Below, one piece after another: positions 34,101-45,240 of a stretch of 64,000 nucleotides of DNA. The DNA is from Branchiostoma floridae (Eukaryota > Chordata > Leptocardii > Amphioxiformes > Branchiostomatidae). The translations under genes were made by a program, and so were the position numbers. The notes under the pieces are model-generated. The model had not been told where the DNA came from. It saw only the letters and a program-made list of their open reading frames with translations, and made no database searches. Each line of letters opens with the position of its first letter. The stretch's first letter is position 1. The stretch is taken from assembly GCF_000003815.2 (NCBI RefSeq), contig NC_049984.1:24251016-24315015 (forward strand), written 5' to 3'.

Positions 34101-37100
34101 NNNNNNNNNNNNNNNNNNNNNNNNNNNNNNNNNNNNNNNNNNNNNNNNNNNNNNNNNNNNNNNNNNNNNNNNNNNNNNNNNNNNNNNNNNNNNNNNNNNN
34201 NNNNNNNNNNNNNNNNNNNNNNNNNNNNNNNNNNNNNNNNNNNNNNNNNNNNNNNNNNNNNNNNNNNNNNNNNNNNNNNNNNNNNNNNNNNNNNNNNNGT
34301 TCGCAGTAGCACTGGTTTTTATGCCACCTCAGCTGCAAAAATTGTCTTTTTCATTTCAATGTCATGTTTGCACCGAACAATATAGTATCGACTTTCGAGG
34401 TATGACATCTTACGGTACGGTAATAAGGTGCCATATAGGTACCAGGTAACACACCATATACGTTACTCCCCAGGTGCAGTATGGTACCAGGTAGCGCATC
34501 TGTAATATGTAATAGCCAGCTGCTCTGGGGGGGGGGGGGCGAAAACGCTAAAGGGGGGCGAAAACGTTAGTGATCTCGCCCCCCGGGGGGGGCGAGATCC
34601 CCGGGGGGGCGAAATTGCTGTCACACCGGCCGGGTAGCTTCCGAAAACGAAAAATGTGATAAAAGGCAACAGAACACAAAAACGCAAACAATATTAGTCA
34701 TTGGCATAATTTGTGTATATTCCTTGGTCAACGCTTTTACTTTTCGTTTCCGCAAACATCCCGGCCGGGGCCCGGTTTGGAAATGTGACCCAAGCCTTAT
34801 GAAAAGCAAACTTAGGGCTGTAGAACTTAGATTTTGTGACGCTTTTCTGCGAAATAAGTATTATAAGATGAGGTATGTGTAAATCTATTCCATTCCATAC
34901 CGACATATGTGGAGCAAAGACGCAATGCAACTGTGCCGTGAGAATGCCTGAATCAATTCCTAATTTTTTTTTTTTTGGGGGGGGGGGGTCCATTATTATC
35001 CTCATGCGGCTTGTTTCTGTGCCGTTTATAACCGCTCAAAGTTTGAAGTAATGATGTAAATGTGGGAATATACTGCAGTAGTTTTCAATATCATACGTAT
35101 TTCCTTATTCATAAATAATATTTCCATTTTTAACGCTCCAATGCTGCTTAGGTTGCCTTTAAAATCAAATTTCTCGTGGTCGATATCGTTGAAGAGGTTC
35201 ATCAGTCACGTATGCAAACAGTGACAACAATTTTCATCAATCAATGACTGTTTTTGAAAATGTACAGTACATACCTCCCAAATTTTCGATGTCTACCAGT
35301 ACATCATCTTCAGGGGAATGACCTAATCTCAGTTCTCGCGAGAGAACACGAGACTAGGTCAGGCTTGCGTGGATAATCTGCCCCCTCCCCCCGCCTCCTT
35401 GCGGAGAATGGTCGATGACTTCAATTACGAGTTTATGTTACAATGCGTTTCGCTATACGCCAGGTAGTCGTCATGAAATATGTTAAGACAAGTTGGATTC
35501 TCTCATGATTGTGAAATAAATGGTGGATATGTTTTTACGAAATCTGGTTAACTTGCAATTTTTCGAAGGCATTCGACAACACAATTTGCTTAAATGACCT
35601 CCGCCTTTACTGTTAGTCATATGAATTATGTAACTAGTTCTAATTTCTTGTTTCCTTTTCTAATATATACCAGGTCACTCACGAGAGTGCTGACCCCAAT
35701 GAGTGGCATGTCTCCAGAGTCTTCTATAACAACCAGTACTTTGACTCAGTAGAACAACTCATTACCGGGTACGCGGACGGTTCTGTTGAAAAGGACACGC
35801 CTGACGCCGATGTACAAGAGGACGACATTCTGTATCCTACCTTCATCCGGAGGGGAAAGCCGCAGCCAGCTTCTCCTAGCCGGGGCCCGACGCTGACCGA
35901 ACCGGGCGGCAGACGGTACGCTGTGCGGGGGAGACACGTGGAGTACATGGGCTGGAGTTTCGACTGGCGTTTGACTACAACACAAGCCATGCAGCTGTAT
36001 GACGTCAGGATGAACGGGGAGCGCATCGCGTACGAACTGAGCTCACAAGATGCGACGTCTTTTTACTCCGGAGGCAACCCCGCAATGCTCAACAACCTCT
36101 TTCTCGACTCCTATTGGGATTTTGCCAAAAGCTTTGAACTTGTACGTGGCATAGATTGTCCAGAAACGGCGACGTTTTTCAACACACTTCAGCAAAGAAG
36201 CACCAAGGAACCGAGACTGATCCAGAACTCCGTCTGTGTGTTCGAACTGAATGCTGGGATACCACTCCGTCGCCATTTTGATTCTGACTTTGCAGGTGGC
36301 TTCAACTTCTACGGCGGCATGGCTGATCACGTGTTGGTATTACGTCATATCAACACCGTCGACAACTATGACTACGTCTACGATTATATTTTCCACCAAA
36401 ATGGCGTCATCGAAGTCCGGGTCGGCTTGACTGGATATATTCTAACGTCACAAGACAGGACCCCGTACGGTTACCCGTTATATGGGGGTATCATTGGAAA
36501 TGTTCACCAGCACTCTTTCAACTACAAGGTGGACCTCGACATTCTTGGAACACAGAATAGGTGAGAGACACGTTTTGTAGAAACATCAATGGGTTGATCC
36601 TAGAAATAGAAATATATGTCCCTACCTGCGATATACTATAATGCAGAAATTTTCACGGTGGCTTCATGTTCGCGTTGCCAATTCACCGCGAACTTAAAAC
36701 CACCGCGAACATTTTTCCATGGGAGTAAGAAATTACAGTGCATGGTGCTACCGCGAACTTAAAACCAGTGCGGTCAGTCCTTTTCCCGCTACCGCGAAAT
36801 TATATCCCCGCGAACTTACATGCATTAATAGTATATGTAGTTATCATTACCTTCGACTAGGAACGCTGTAGGCACCCAGGACGAAGCATTGAACATGTCG
36901 TTTCAACCAAACTTTTCAAACAGGTTCGAAACCGTGGAAATCCTGTTGGAGAACATCACCAACCCTGTGCGGCCGGAACTGCGCCACATCCAGACCCGCA
37001 TCCAGCGGAACCTCAGAACTACCGAGAAGGAAGCCGCCGTGCAGTACGACTTCAACCGGCCCAAGTACTACAACTTCTACAGCGAAGAACAGAAAAACCG

Positions 37101-40100
37101 GTACGTGGTATTACTGTCATCTCCCTCTAACTCATCATACAAAATCTCGGTGATGCTTAGGTCACAAGTGGAAGAAAGGGCCATTCTCCTACGCAGAGAC
37201 ATCCAACGGCGCCAGCAAACCGCCTCTTGTCTGTACTCTGCTATCTCAACCGTCACCATCAGTTCCTGACCGCCCTGCTTATAAATATTAATGAGCTTAC
37301 CCTTATATGTGCGAGATCACTTTTGAAAACTGAAAGGCCTATTCTCTGATTGTCTGACAGCTGGTTTATGGTGGAACTGATGGTGACGGTTGAGAGAGCA
37401 GAGTACAGACAAATGGCGGTTTGCTTGCGCCGTTGGATGTCTCTGCGTAGGAGAATGTGTCGAGCAGTTCACGGGCTGTTCTGTGGCACTTTCGGACATG
37501 ACACCTACGTGGGCACCCTGTGGTTACCGAGTTATAATCAACCCGGGACCTGACCCCAAATAAACATCGTAACCTTCCCGTGAGAACACCGAAAGGTATC
37601 CACAGGGACAAATTTGTGTCTTTGGAGCCCGGCCAAGGCTATACCTTCGACGGGCCTGGTGCAATCGTGACCGAAGCCTAACATGCATCTAACGTAGGCA
37701 AGATGTGGTGCTATTGTGTACTTTCGATCAATGTGTAACGCGGCTAACGACTTTAAGATTTTGCAGTTAGATACCACATTTGCATGATGTGACATGTTCT
37801 TTCTGCGCCTAGGTTCGGCGTGAATCGTGGTTACCGTGTGTTAGATACATTTGCATGATGTGACCATGTTCATGTTGTGCCTAGGTTCGGCGTGAATCGT
37901 GGTTACCGTGTCCAGCTGAACGGCATCGCGAAGACACTGCTGCCCCGGCAGGACTGGGCAGCGATGCGGGGAGTGGCCTGGCAGGACTACCAGCTGGTCG
38001 TGACTCAGAGGAAAGACTCGGAACCCTCCAGCTCCTCCATCTACAACCAGAACGACCTGTACGACCCCGTAGTCGACTTCCAGTCCTTCATCGATGATGA
38101 TGAGAGCATCGTTGACGAGGACCTGGTTGCCTGGGTGACGCTCTCCACGCACCACATTCCTCACTCCGAGGACTTCCCGACCACGGCTACTGCGGGGACA
38201 CAGATGCAGTTCTTCCTGCGCCCCTTCAACTACTACGACGAGGATCCTTCGGTGGGATCGTCTAACGCCGTTCTCAAGGTGTTCGGAATTACCGGTCCGG
38301 TCCGGACCGCGGAATTACCGGTCCGGTCTGTTTGGGGGGCGGAAAAACCGGTCCGATCTGTTATGCGTATAGCTACGCCCCCAGGCAGGAAATAGCAGAA
38401 TTGCAATTTGTATGGTGTGTTCCCGTATATCACAACATGGAGCGCATTAACGCTAATGAGGTGATGATGAGCCGCGTGTCCTCACCGTAAGAACTGATTA
38501 GCGCCTTGATTTTACAACAGTATGAATAGTAAGAATGCCGGTATCCTTCCAGTGACAGTAGTAAATCAACTATGGCATCAACGTAAGACCGGCTCCGGTC
38601 GGTGCGGTCTTTCATGTTTCTAGCGGAGTGCGTTCTCATCCGTACAAAATTCTTCTCTTTTTTGGTGCGAAAATGTAATCCCTAACACTTGTTTCATAAT
38701 GAGAGAACTGTAGGTTGGAATGATTGGATTGTGTATTAATAATATCCATCAGAAGTTTTCTGCATTCAAAGCGGCGCACATTAGGTCGTTGACCCCGAAA
38801 TACGCAGCGTGCGTGGGTCGTTGATCCCGAAATACGCAGCGTGCATGGATATGTGTGCGATGTTTCTTGACATATCATATTCTCTGTATAAATGACAGAT
38901 TTTACCGAGATTGATATTGATTGCTGTCTTGCACTTGTCGCTAAAGACGAATATTTTGTTTTGATGACAACAATCCCTTGTAATCACCTGCGAAAACTCG
39001 GACGCCGACGGGAAAGACGCCCGTGTAGTTTTTAGAGCCGAAACAGTCATGGGTGACCCTAATATATTCGAACTTAACCAAGCCACAGCGCTAAATAGAC
39101 ATCGTAATTTGTATGTTGGAAATAGATTTGACAGGAATTGACCAAAGGTGGGCTTTCAATGTTTCGGCAGTCTCGTGTCGGCCAGCTGAACGCGTGGGAA
39201 AATGTTGAAACAAGAGTGACAGTCCGGGGGTGCCTGGCGTCTTACACGGAGCGCCGCGAGTCTGTGACTGTCGCAGACTCGTGCTGATTTCGTTACACAT
39301 CGAGTGCGTAGAATATAAAAATGATAATAATACTATAGAGAATCGTAAATACAGTGGTTCGTTCTTTGTTGATGTAACGTCCTTGGTTCTTTGGAGCTCT
39401 TGGCTTGATTCATTTCCAAAAGTAAATAGCACTTGTATTTTAATTCAAATCCCATCCACAGACCGACAATGCCACAGCCTGGCTGTTACTATGGTTGTGA
39501 TTGTGATTGGCAGTCGTGCGGTTTCCTCTGTAATGATATCCCTAACCTACTTAGCATATCGGTACCCTTTGATCAGGCCGACAGAACTCCACAAACTGCC
39601 GAGGGATAGCTTTTCAGGATCGTGTAGAACTTCCTACATTACGTTAGAAATCGGAGACTAATATACCCATTACAAATGTCTCACCGAGTATAACCTTTTT
39701 TCTTTGCAAGTGGAAATATAAGATTTGCCTGAGTTGGTTATTTATCATATACAAGGTGAAATTGTAAAACCATATTATGCCCGGTCATAACTTATATTTC
39801 TATAGATAAGCTGATGCTCCTTTGTTAGGAATTGATTGATATCATAGCTACTTTTCTAGAGGCGGACTTTTCGGATATTTTTTTCTTCTTTGAAATTTAA
39901 TATACATTGTATAATACACTATACAATTTACATTGTATAATGTAACCATATGCCCATGTATTTCTAGTTAAGATGATGGTCCTTGTTTAATTAGTTATTG
40001 ATATCACAACTACTTTACGAGACGATACAAAACTATGTTTTCATTCGACGACTTTGCTTGAAACGTCGTCGAGGGTGCCGAGGGGCCCAACAAGACCTAC

Positions 40101-42846
40101 CTGTTCCTGACGGAGCTCTTGGGACGGAACATCGCTGACGGCCGCTCCTGATCGTCGGATAGTCGACCGACGAAATCAATACAGGGCATTCATGTGTTTT
40201 TAATGTATTTTTTGATCGTATTTGTCTGTTCAATGTTGAGTTGGCGTACGTAACTAACTAACCGTACCTGTTCAAACTTGTGAAGTCGTAACTAACATTA
40301 CACTTACTTCTATGTATTAATTTAAGACATACTATTATTAGGTAGCTACATTTCTAAGTCAGAATAAAGGGATTCGGGGTTCCATCCCTTGCACACTGCT
40401 GATCGTCGGGGGTGCAGCTCCGCCAACAAGACCTAGCCTCTACCAGGCTCCGCGGATCGGTAGTTTAATTGTAGAAAATGGACAAATAGAGTCAATGGTA
40501 CGCTAGGGGAGTCAGCCGGCCAGAGGAATGGCCTGGAATACAGTTAACCTTGCAGCGATCCTAGATTCTGATGTCCTGGTTTAACAACTGACACCGACAT
40601 GAGGCAATAACTATCATGACCTCTTGATTTCAAAATCTTGATATAAAAAAAATAGCATTACAGAAGTTCATCGTCCAAATATTTCAAAAATTTTGTATTT
40701 CCGATTCATACTACAAGAAATGTCGAGAGGGGGTTGTATGAATGAGCCCCAAAACAACAACAAAAAACAGCATACAATCTTCCGATTGTAATAAATATCG
40801 CTGTTAACAGTCGTGGCGATCTACCCCCATTTTAAACATTGTTTATTGATTTTATAATCTACAACTACACTGCAGTTGCGAACTTTCCAAAATTATCGGT
40901 GAGAAACTTTTAAATCTCCTTTAATTTGGAGAATACACATGTACACTACAGGACATCTTAAAACGTTTAAAACCTGGAAGGTAAGTTCGTACGAGAGCTT
41001 TCCACCATCATTGTGCAGCTACCAGATCGACCATCATCTCTTCCAAATGTGGAAATACGGTAGGTACATCGCTAAATGTAAGAAGAAACTCCATGCCTTT
41101 GTCATCTTAAGTCGCGGTGGCACCATATATCAGTGTAAATCACAACTGAATATGTCTAACAATTTGTGCACGCCTGTTGAACTTAACGATGTGGGTTCAC
41201 GGTACATGTTATTCCAAAATATCTAAAAGATATTCATCGGTACTAAATATCGCTATGAAATAAAGTAAACCAAGAAACAAAATCAAACACTGTGGAAAAA
41301 CAAGCTCCGTGCTGATAGTTGTATTAATGTGCATGGCCGTTCTTTGAAAGTATGCCGTCAAAGCAATGCGATTAACCTCCTTGGTCAAACTCAAAGAAGC
41401 CGCGCCCGCCCGCATGTGTCAATCAAATTGGGCGGCGCGGCGGGAGGGCCCGGGTCAGACCCATTTTTGCTACAATTCTACCGGTATCTGAACATCTACT
41501 AAACATATTCACCCGCACAAAATATCTATTGGTTTCTATTTCAATAATGTAGGTCCCATATTTCCGCTCAAAACCACAAAGTTTGACAACATTCCTCACT
41601 TTCTGAACCCCACACAAAACCCGTATACAAGGCCGTGACGTCGTAGTATTTACGACGTGTACATGTCGACAGCTCGTGTCATACCATTGAGAAAAGTGCC
41701 TATAAACTCTATAGTGTATATAAGATCTTTGGTCATATCTAATAGAAAGCGTAGTACGTAGTAGTTCTAAAATACATGGTTGCACCATTCCAGATAGGTA
41801 TTTACCGTGCACAGATATTCCTATCAAAATTCGAAGGTGGCTTTCCGATCGCGCGCTGACCAGTGCATGTTCCCGATCTTGATCACGCCCAGCGGCAATA
41901 TCAATGTTGCCGGTGACTTGTGTTGTCCGGTAACGTTAGATTTTCTGCGAACATGTACAGGCGATTTATATTGACGTTGCAACGGTTGCATTTATCTCAG
42001 TATTGTTTAAATACACATATTTTTGTTTGAAGAAATATTTCCAAGAAAACATGGTGATGAGGATTGCCCTTTCGTGTTAGGAAAATAGCAAAACATCGGC
42101 TAGCGATTTTACTTTTAAAAAAAAACACAGTCTAGTTACGTTGCGCACGTGGTAGAACCCCGCCCTTCCGGCCAAACGCTGTTAAATTTCTGCCGTAAAT
42201 CAGGCTGTTTGATTGATAATTAATGGTGTTTCATGAATATTCCGTGTACACGGTATTCAAAGCATACATGAATATTCTGAATATTACCGACCGCTCTTCA
42301 CGTGATACCGTTCCGTAATACGGCCGTAATTACGATCGGATTTATGGCGTGTGCACGATTACGCTAAGCGTAATCTACGGTAACGTTAGTGTTCAAAAGT
42401 GTCGGTTTTACTGCTTTGAGTGTTGTTGGCAGTAGGTTCCGTTCAGCGTATCGGGCATGGCAAACTCTCCACCAGTGCAATGTTTATGTTAACCGTCGCC
42501 AATCGATCTGACGTAAACAGTGACATTAGCATGCGGACCCCATGCATCCAATCAATGCTCTTCATGTTGTGATATACGGGAACACAGCATACCAATTGCA
42601 ATTCTGCTATTTCCTGCCAGGGGGCGTTGATACACGCAGAACGGTTTTTCCGCCCCCCAAACAGACCGGACCGGTAATTCCGCGGTCCGGATCGGACCGG
42701 TAATTCCGAACACCCCCGTTCTCATCACCCCGGGAGAGAAGTCTGGGTCCGTGCGGGTGGAACGGTTCGGTACCCCGACAGGTCCTGCCTGTGTGTCCGA
42801 GCAGAGTCCGTTCCACTACAACGGGACGTGGCGAGGGGCCAATTGA
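30785..42846 (+). CDS. Membrane copper amine oxidase, last exon split by a 4.4 kb element
   Basis: Oxidative deamination of primary amines by a copper/topaquinone enzyme of the VAP-1/AOC type, predicted to be a type II plasma-membrane protein. Coding pieces: 30785-31172, 32471-32757, 33239-33397, 35674-36560, 36924-37100, 37885-38276 and 42725-42846. All junctions are GT-AG and phases match; the total is 2412 bases, 803 residues plus stop, near the family's ~760. Signal anchor ~29-54. The catalytic Asp is predicted at 423 (LFLDSYWD), the topaquinone precursor Tyr at 510 (NYDY), and copper ligands at His556 and His558 (HQH) and His723 (THHIPH). The last two pieces are one exon interrupted at 38277-42715. 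As it stands the frame reads into the element and stops at 38395, losing the last 40 residues but keeping the active-site residues. Confidence 0.9.
31673..31924. mobile_element. Inverted-repeat miniature element with gap
   Basis: Ends 'ataccccccctcacattagg' and its mirror 'cctaatgtgagggcggtat'. Same family as 6496-8333, but without the LTR insertion. Confidence 0.85.
31718..31817. other. Assembly gap (100 N)
   Basis: Run of N inside the intron 1 miniature element. Confidence 0.99.
32471..32757 (+). CDS. Copper amine oxidase exon 2
   Basis: Acceptor TTTCCACAG; begins (E)LYVPAKSEALAFLDGG and contains EEYVVGPLPNP, typical of the family's N-terminal domains. Ends DILK with donor GTCTGT. Confidence 0.88.
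33239..33397 (+). CDS. Copper amine oxidase exon 3
   Basis: 53 codons, phase 0 on both sides: ESYGYTYRNCSARCLVALDS, then VPKGYRSGKRRSW. This matches the family segment between the second N-terminal domain and the catalytic domain. It is easily missed because longer open frames overlap it. Confidence 0.88.
33480..34625. mobile_element. CCGG-bordered inverted-repeat element, copy 2
   Basis: TGTGACAG...CTGTCACA with CCGG on each side (33476-33479, 34626-34629). Terminal arrays and inner sequence are nearly identical to copy 1 at 3956. Its host repeat normally seems to have a single CCGG here, so CCGG behaves like a duplicated target site. The centre is missing in a 463-N gap. Confidence 0.88.
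33836..34298. other. Assembly gap (463 N)
   Basis: Run of N inside copy 2 of the CCGG-bordered element. The non-round length suggests an estimated gap size. Confidence 0.99.
35674..36560 (+). CDS. Copper amine oxidase exon 4 (catalytic core)
   Basis: Starts VTHESADPNEWHV after acceptor ACCAG. Contains the predicted catalytic Asp (LFLDSYWD), RGIDCP, the topaquinone site NYDYVYD and the two-His copper motif VHQHSFNYKVDLD. Donor GTGAGA. Confidence 0.92.
36632..36838. mobile_element. TTCGCGG palindromic miniature element, copy in intron 4
   Basis: Ends 'tactataatgcagaaa' and 'tgcattaatagta'; internal 'ccgcgaacttaaaaccaccg' arms. Family members are at 50015, 57280, 60934 and (diverged) 63664. 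Confidence 0.85.
36924..37100 (+). CDS. Copper amine oxidase exon 5
   Basis: Acceptor CAAACAG; encodes FETVEILLENITNPV through YSEEQKN. Donor GTACGT. Phases agree with exons 4 and 6. Confidence 0.85.
37182..37457. repeat. Intron 5 hairpin (86-bp arms, ~104-bp loop)
   Basis: 37182-37267 and 37372-37457 are reverse complements with about five mismatches. Blocks include 'attctcctacgcagagacat' and 'tcaaccgtcaccatcagttc'. It lies between exons 5 and 6 of the oxidase. Confidence 0.9.
37769..37912 (+). repeat. 72-bp tandem duplication of the exon 6 splice acceptor
   Basis: 'cctaggttcggcgtgaatcg' occurs at 37809 and 37881, each preceded by 'tttgcatgatgtga'. The duplication covers the branch region, the acceptor and the first ~28 exon bases. 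Confidence 0.93.
37885..38276 (+). CDS. Copper amine oxidase exon 6, left part
   Basis: Acceptor GCCTAG; encodes FGVNRGYRVQLNG, QRKDSEPSSSS, the third copper His in THHIPHSED and RPFNYYDEDPS, then NAVL, where the transposon begins. A near-identical acceptor lies 72 bp upstream. Confidence 0.9.
38277..42715. mobile_element. 4.44 kb element with long terminal inverted repeats and 9-bp target duplication
   Basis: The terminal inverted repeats are ~160 bp (38277-38438; mirrored 42563-42715). They begin (A/G)GGTGTTCGGAATTACCGG and contain repeats of 'ggaattaccggtccgg'. The element is flanked by CCGTTCTCA on both sides (38268-38276, 42716-42724). A 9-bp duplication with long inverted repeats is typical of Mutator-like elements; this assignment is inferred. 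No transposase is readable in 4.1 kb of interior, so it is non-autonomous. A short coding-like stretch is at 40065-40151. Confidence 0.9.
40065..40151 (+). other. Coding-like segment inside the 4.4 kb element
   Basis: A GC-richer island in AT-rich surroundings reads VVEGAEGPNKTYLFLTELLG, then RNIADGRS and a stop. Composition suggests a captured exon fragment, but I do not recognise the family and see no splice sites that settle it. Confidence 0.25.
42725..42846 (+). CDS. Copper amine oxidase exon 6, right part
   Basis: Resumes in frame directly after the second target-duplication copy (42716-42724) with ITPGEKSGSVRVERFGTP and GPACVSEQSPFHYNGTW, ending at TGA 42844-42846. This is the C-terminal tail of the oxidase, now separated from its exon by 4.4 kb. 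Confidence 0.85.
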
Positions 42847-45240
42847 GTAGGGGACAATTTCACGAACGGATTGTTAAGGGTTAACTTTATGGTGTGCTTT
42901 GCAAAAAAACACGAGTCTTTGCATTTTCCTACATAGGCACACTTCCACAAAAGGGCCCGGACGGGCAGCTTTCGGAAACGATAAGATATAGTATGTAAGT
43001 ATGATATAAAAGACAACAACAACAACACAAAACGGACCGAAAATAAGCCAACTGCATGCATTGTGCATAGTTGTTGGCATTAACTTAAATTTTATTTTTT
43101 CGCTTCCGCAAATAGCCCGGTCGGGCCCCGGGTAGGAAATCATGGTGACGTAAGCCTTTGCTACATTTTCCAAGCATATCATCGTCGGCAGACCGCAGAG
43201 CAAAAAAAAATCACATACACTACCAGTAAACCCCCTGCCATAGCCTCTGCTTGGAAAATGAAATGTAGTAATCTAGCTAATGATAAAGCGTAATGTTTTG
43301 TTCTCATTGTACGATCGTCTGCTTTACTTTTATCTCACTAGTTATGTTATAAAGTACAAATCACTTGTTTGTGAAACGTATTGGCAAAGGTACCTATTTT
43401 GTCTCTGCCCTTAAGCCCCTTAAGGTCACGCATTTAGGACCTTCCAACGATCCTTCCCCAACCAAGGTAGGCGTTAGCTTAAGATCATCCTGGAGACCAT
43501 TCTATGTAAAGGTCACTCTAGTCGCATCTAAGATATGACTTTTTTTATTCATTCATCTTGCAGGGTAGTCCCTTCAGTTTTCAAAAAAAATTCCAAGCAA
43601 TTGATCATGACTATACAATTAGTTTGATTGGCTAGCGCAGACGACTCCCAACCAACTCCCAACCACAGACGACCTTGCTCACTCCCAAACATGGTCTGAA
43701 TTAATGGACAAGGTCGGCAACAATGGTCGGCTATGTGTGACAGAGGGTCGGGCAGTCAACACATTTGTATGTTATTCACTAGTGACTCCTAGCGGTTTTA
43801 CAGATTTTTACAGAGAACAGAAAATGATATTCTCAACACAGCAAAATAAACCAAACCAATGACTGGTCCTTGAGGTAGTGGCCATGCAATATCGACTTAT
43901 TATAGGAACATATAGAGACATTCAGTCCTTGAATTTTGTTGAATAAGGTCAAAGGTCATCTATACCCGTTCCTTTAAAAATTTTCATGTAGTATGCTAAA
44001 ATTGAATTGTAGGCAAATACTACTTGTATACATAAAGAAGGTCCTCGCAACCGGTCGTATTTGTACAATATCTTTTCCGGATACATGTACAAACATATAT
44101 ATGTATATTTATATAAATAAACACGTGTTGTGACTAATTTTAGCTTATGTTGAATACTAGTATATAAGCGAGTACATTCTCGTTTTAGAAATACGAAGTC
44201 GTTCATAATAATAGTGTATAAAGGTGAAGTACGCGATTCTAAAATAGGTCACCCCCTTTTTTCTATAAGGTTGAGGTCGCATCTACAGTACGCAAGAATT
44301 TCTCATAGTAGGTCTTTCTATTTTTATCGTAGCTTGTATATCTGGTTGAATTTGTCCATTTTAGAGGGGAAAAAATAAAGGCATGAATTTTCATCTGTGT
44401 TGGTAGAATTAATTATAGAAAAATGCTAACACTTTACTTCCCACACTTAACACCATAGAGACTTATTCCTCTAAATTTTGGGACGACTTACAGAACAGGA
44501 TTTCTTTGCGAGAGATATAATTGTAAGATGCGAAAGCCGCTATGCAAAAGGAGCAAATATATGCAGTAAATTGTAAAAAATATAGCGAGAAACTGATACT
44601 TGTATATATAATACTAATATGCAGAATGCGAAACTAAATTTCAAAGTCAAAGAAAAAGAGGTGAAATGATAGAAAATGGAGATTCTGTTTTTAGTCACTT
44701 ATTCAGCCTTCTTTGTTATTTATTGATTACCATACATTATGTTTAGTATAGAGGAGGAGGCCGTAGTACAAGCTGTTTGCGGTTTTCCCCTCTTCCTGCA
44801 CCTGTTTTAATGCATTCTTCTCTGTATTGTTTTATTATTTTGTTGTGAGAATAAACAAACAAACAAATAAACCTTCCTGGCCACTAAGATTTCATAATCA
44901 AGGCAATCTTTTTTAATTTCTTTTAATTCGCACGCTCGCATTAGTTTTGGGGGTTCCCAATGATGTTTTCTATATAATGCAATCAACGTGGCCTAACTTG
45001 GAACTAAACATACTGCTGCTCCAAGAATATCGTGTAAACAAATAAGACAATTTTCGTTGGGAAAGTCAAATATCATTGAAACATGTTCCTGACAACCTGT
45101 CAAGGACGCTAAAATGAAATGTTGGAATCAAAGAGTTATGATAAAGAATCTAATATGTTTGCTGTATAATTGATAAACGTTTTATTTAGGTACGGCCTGT
45201 CTTGTGCTGTTTGTATTGCATTGCATACCCGGTAAATTGT
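42847..45240. other. Intergenic region, repeat remnants
   Basis: Contains a 'ggcccgg(a/t)cgggcagctttcgg' inverted-repeat copy (~42950-43165). At 44750-44880 is sequence ending in AACAAACAAACAAATAAA, resembling a retroelement 3' end. No gene recognised. Confidence 0.4.

Larger units (their letters stand above)
33398..35673 (+). other. Copper amine oxidase intron 3
   Basis: Holds a short 'ttaggcc...tcacaatttcc' element (~33444-34803) that is itself interrupted by the CCGG-bordered element at 33480-34625. A T run joined to a G run lies at 34966-34988. The rest is unassigned. Confidence 0.7.

Noticed and set aside
35397-35673. A further oxidase exon in intron 3
   Set aside because: Exons 3 and 4 join in phase and cover the family alignment without a missing segment.
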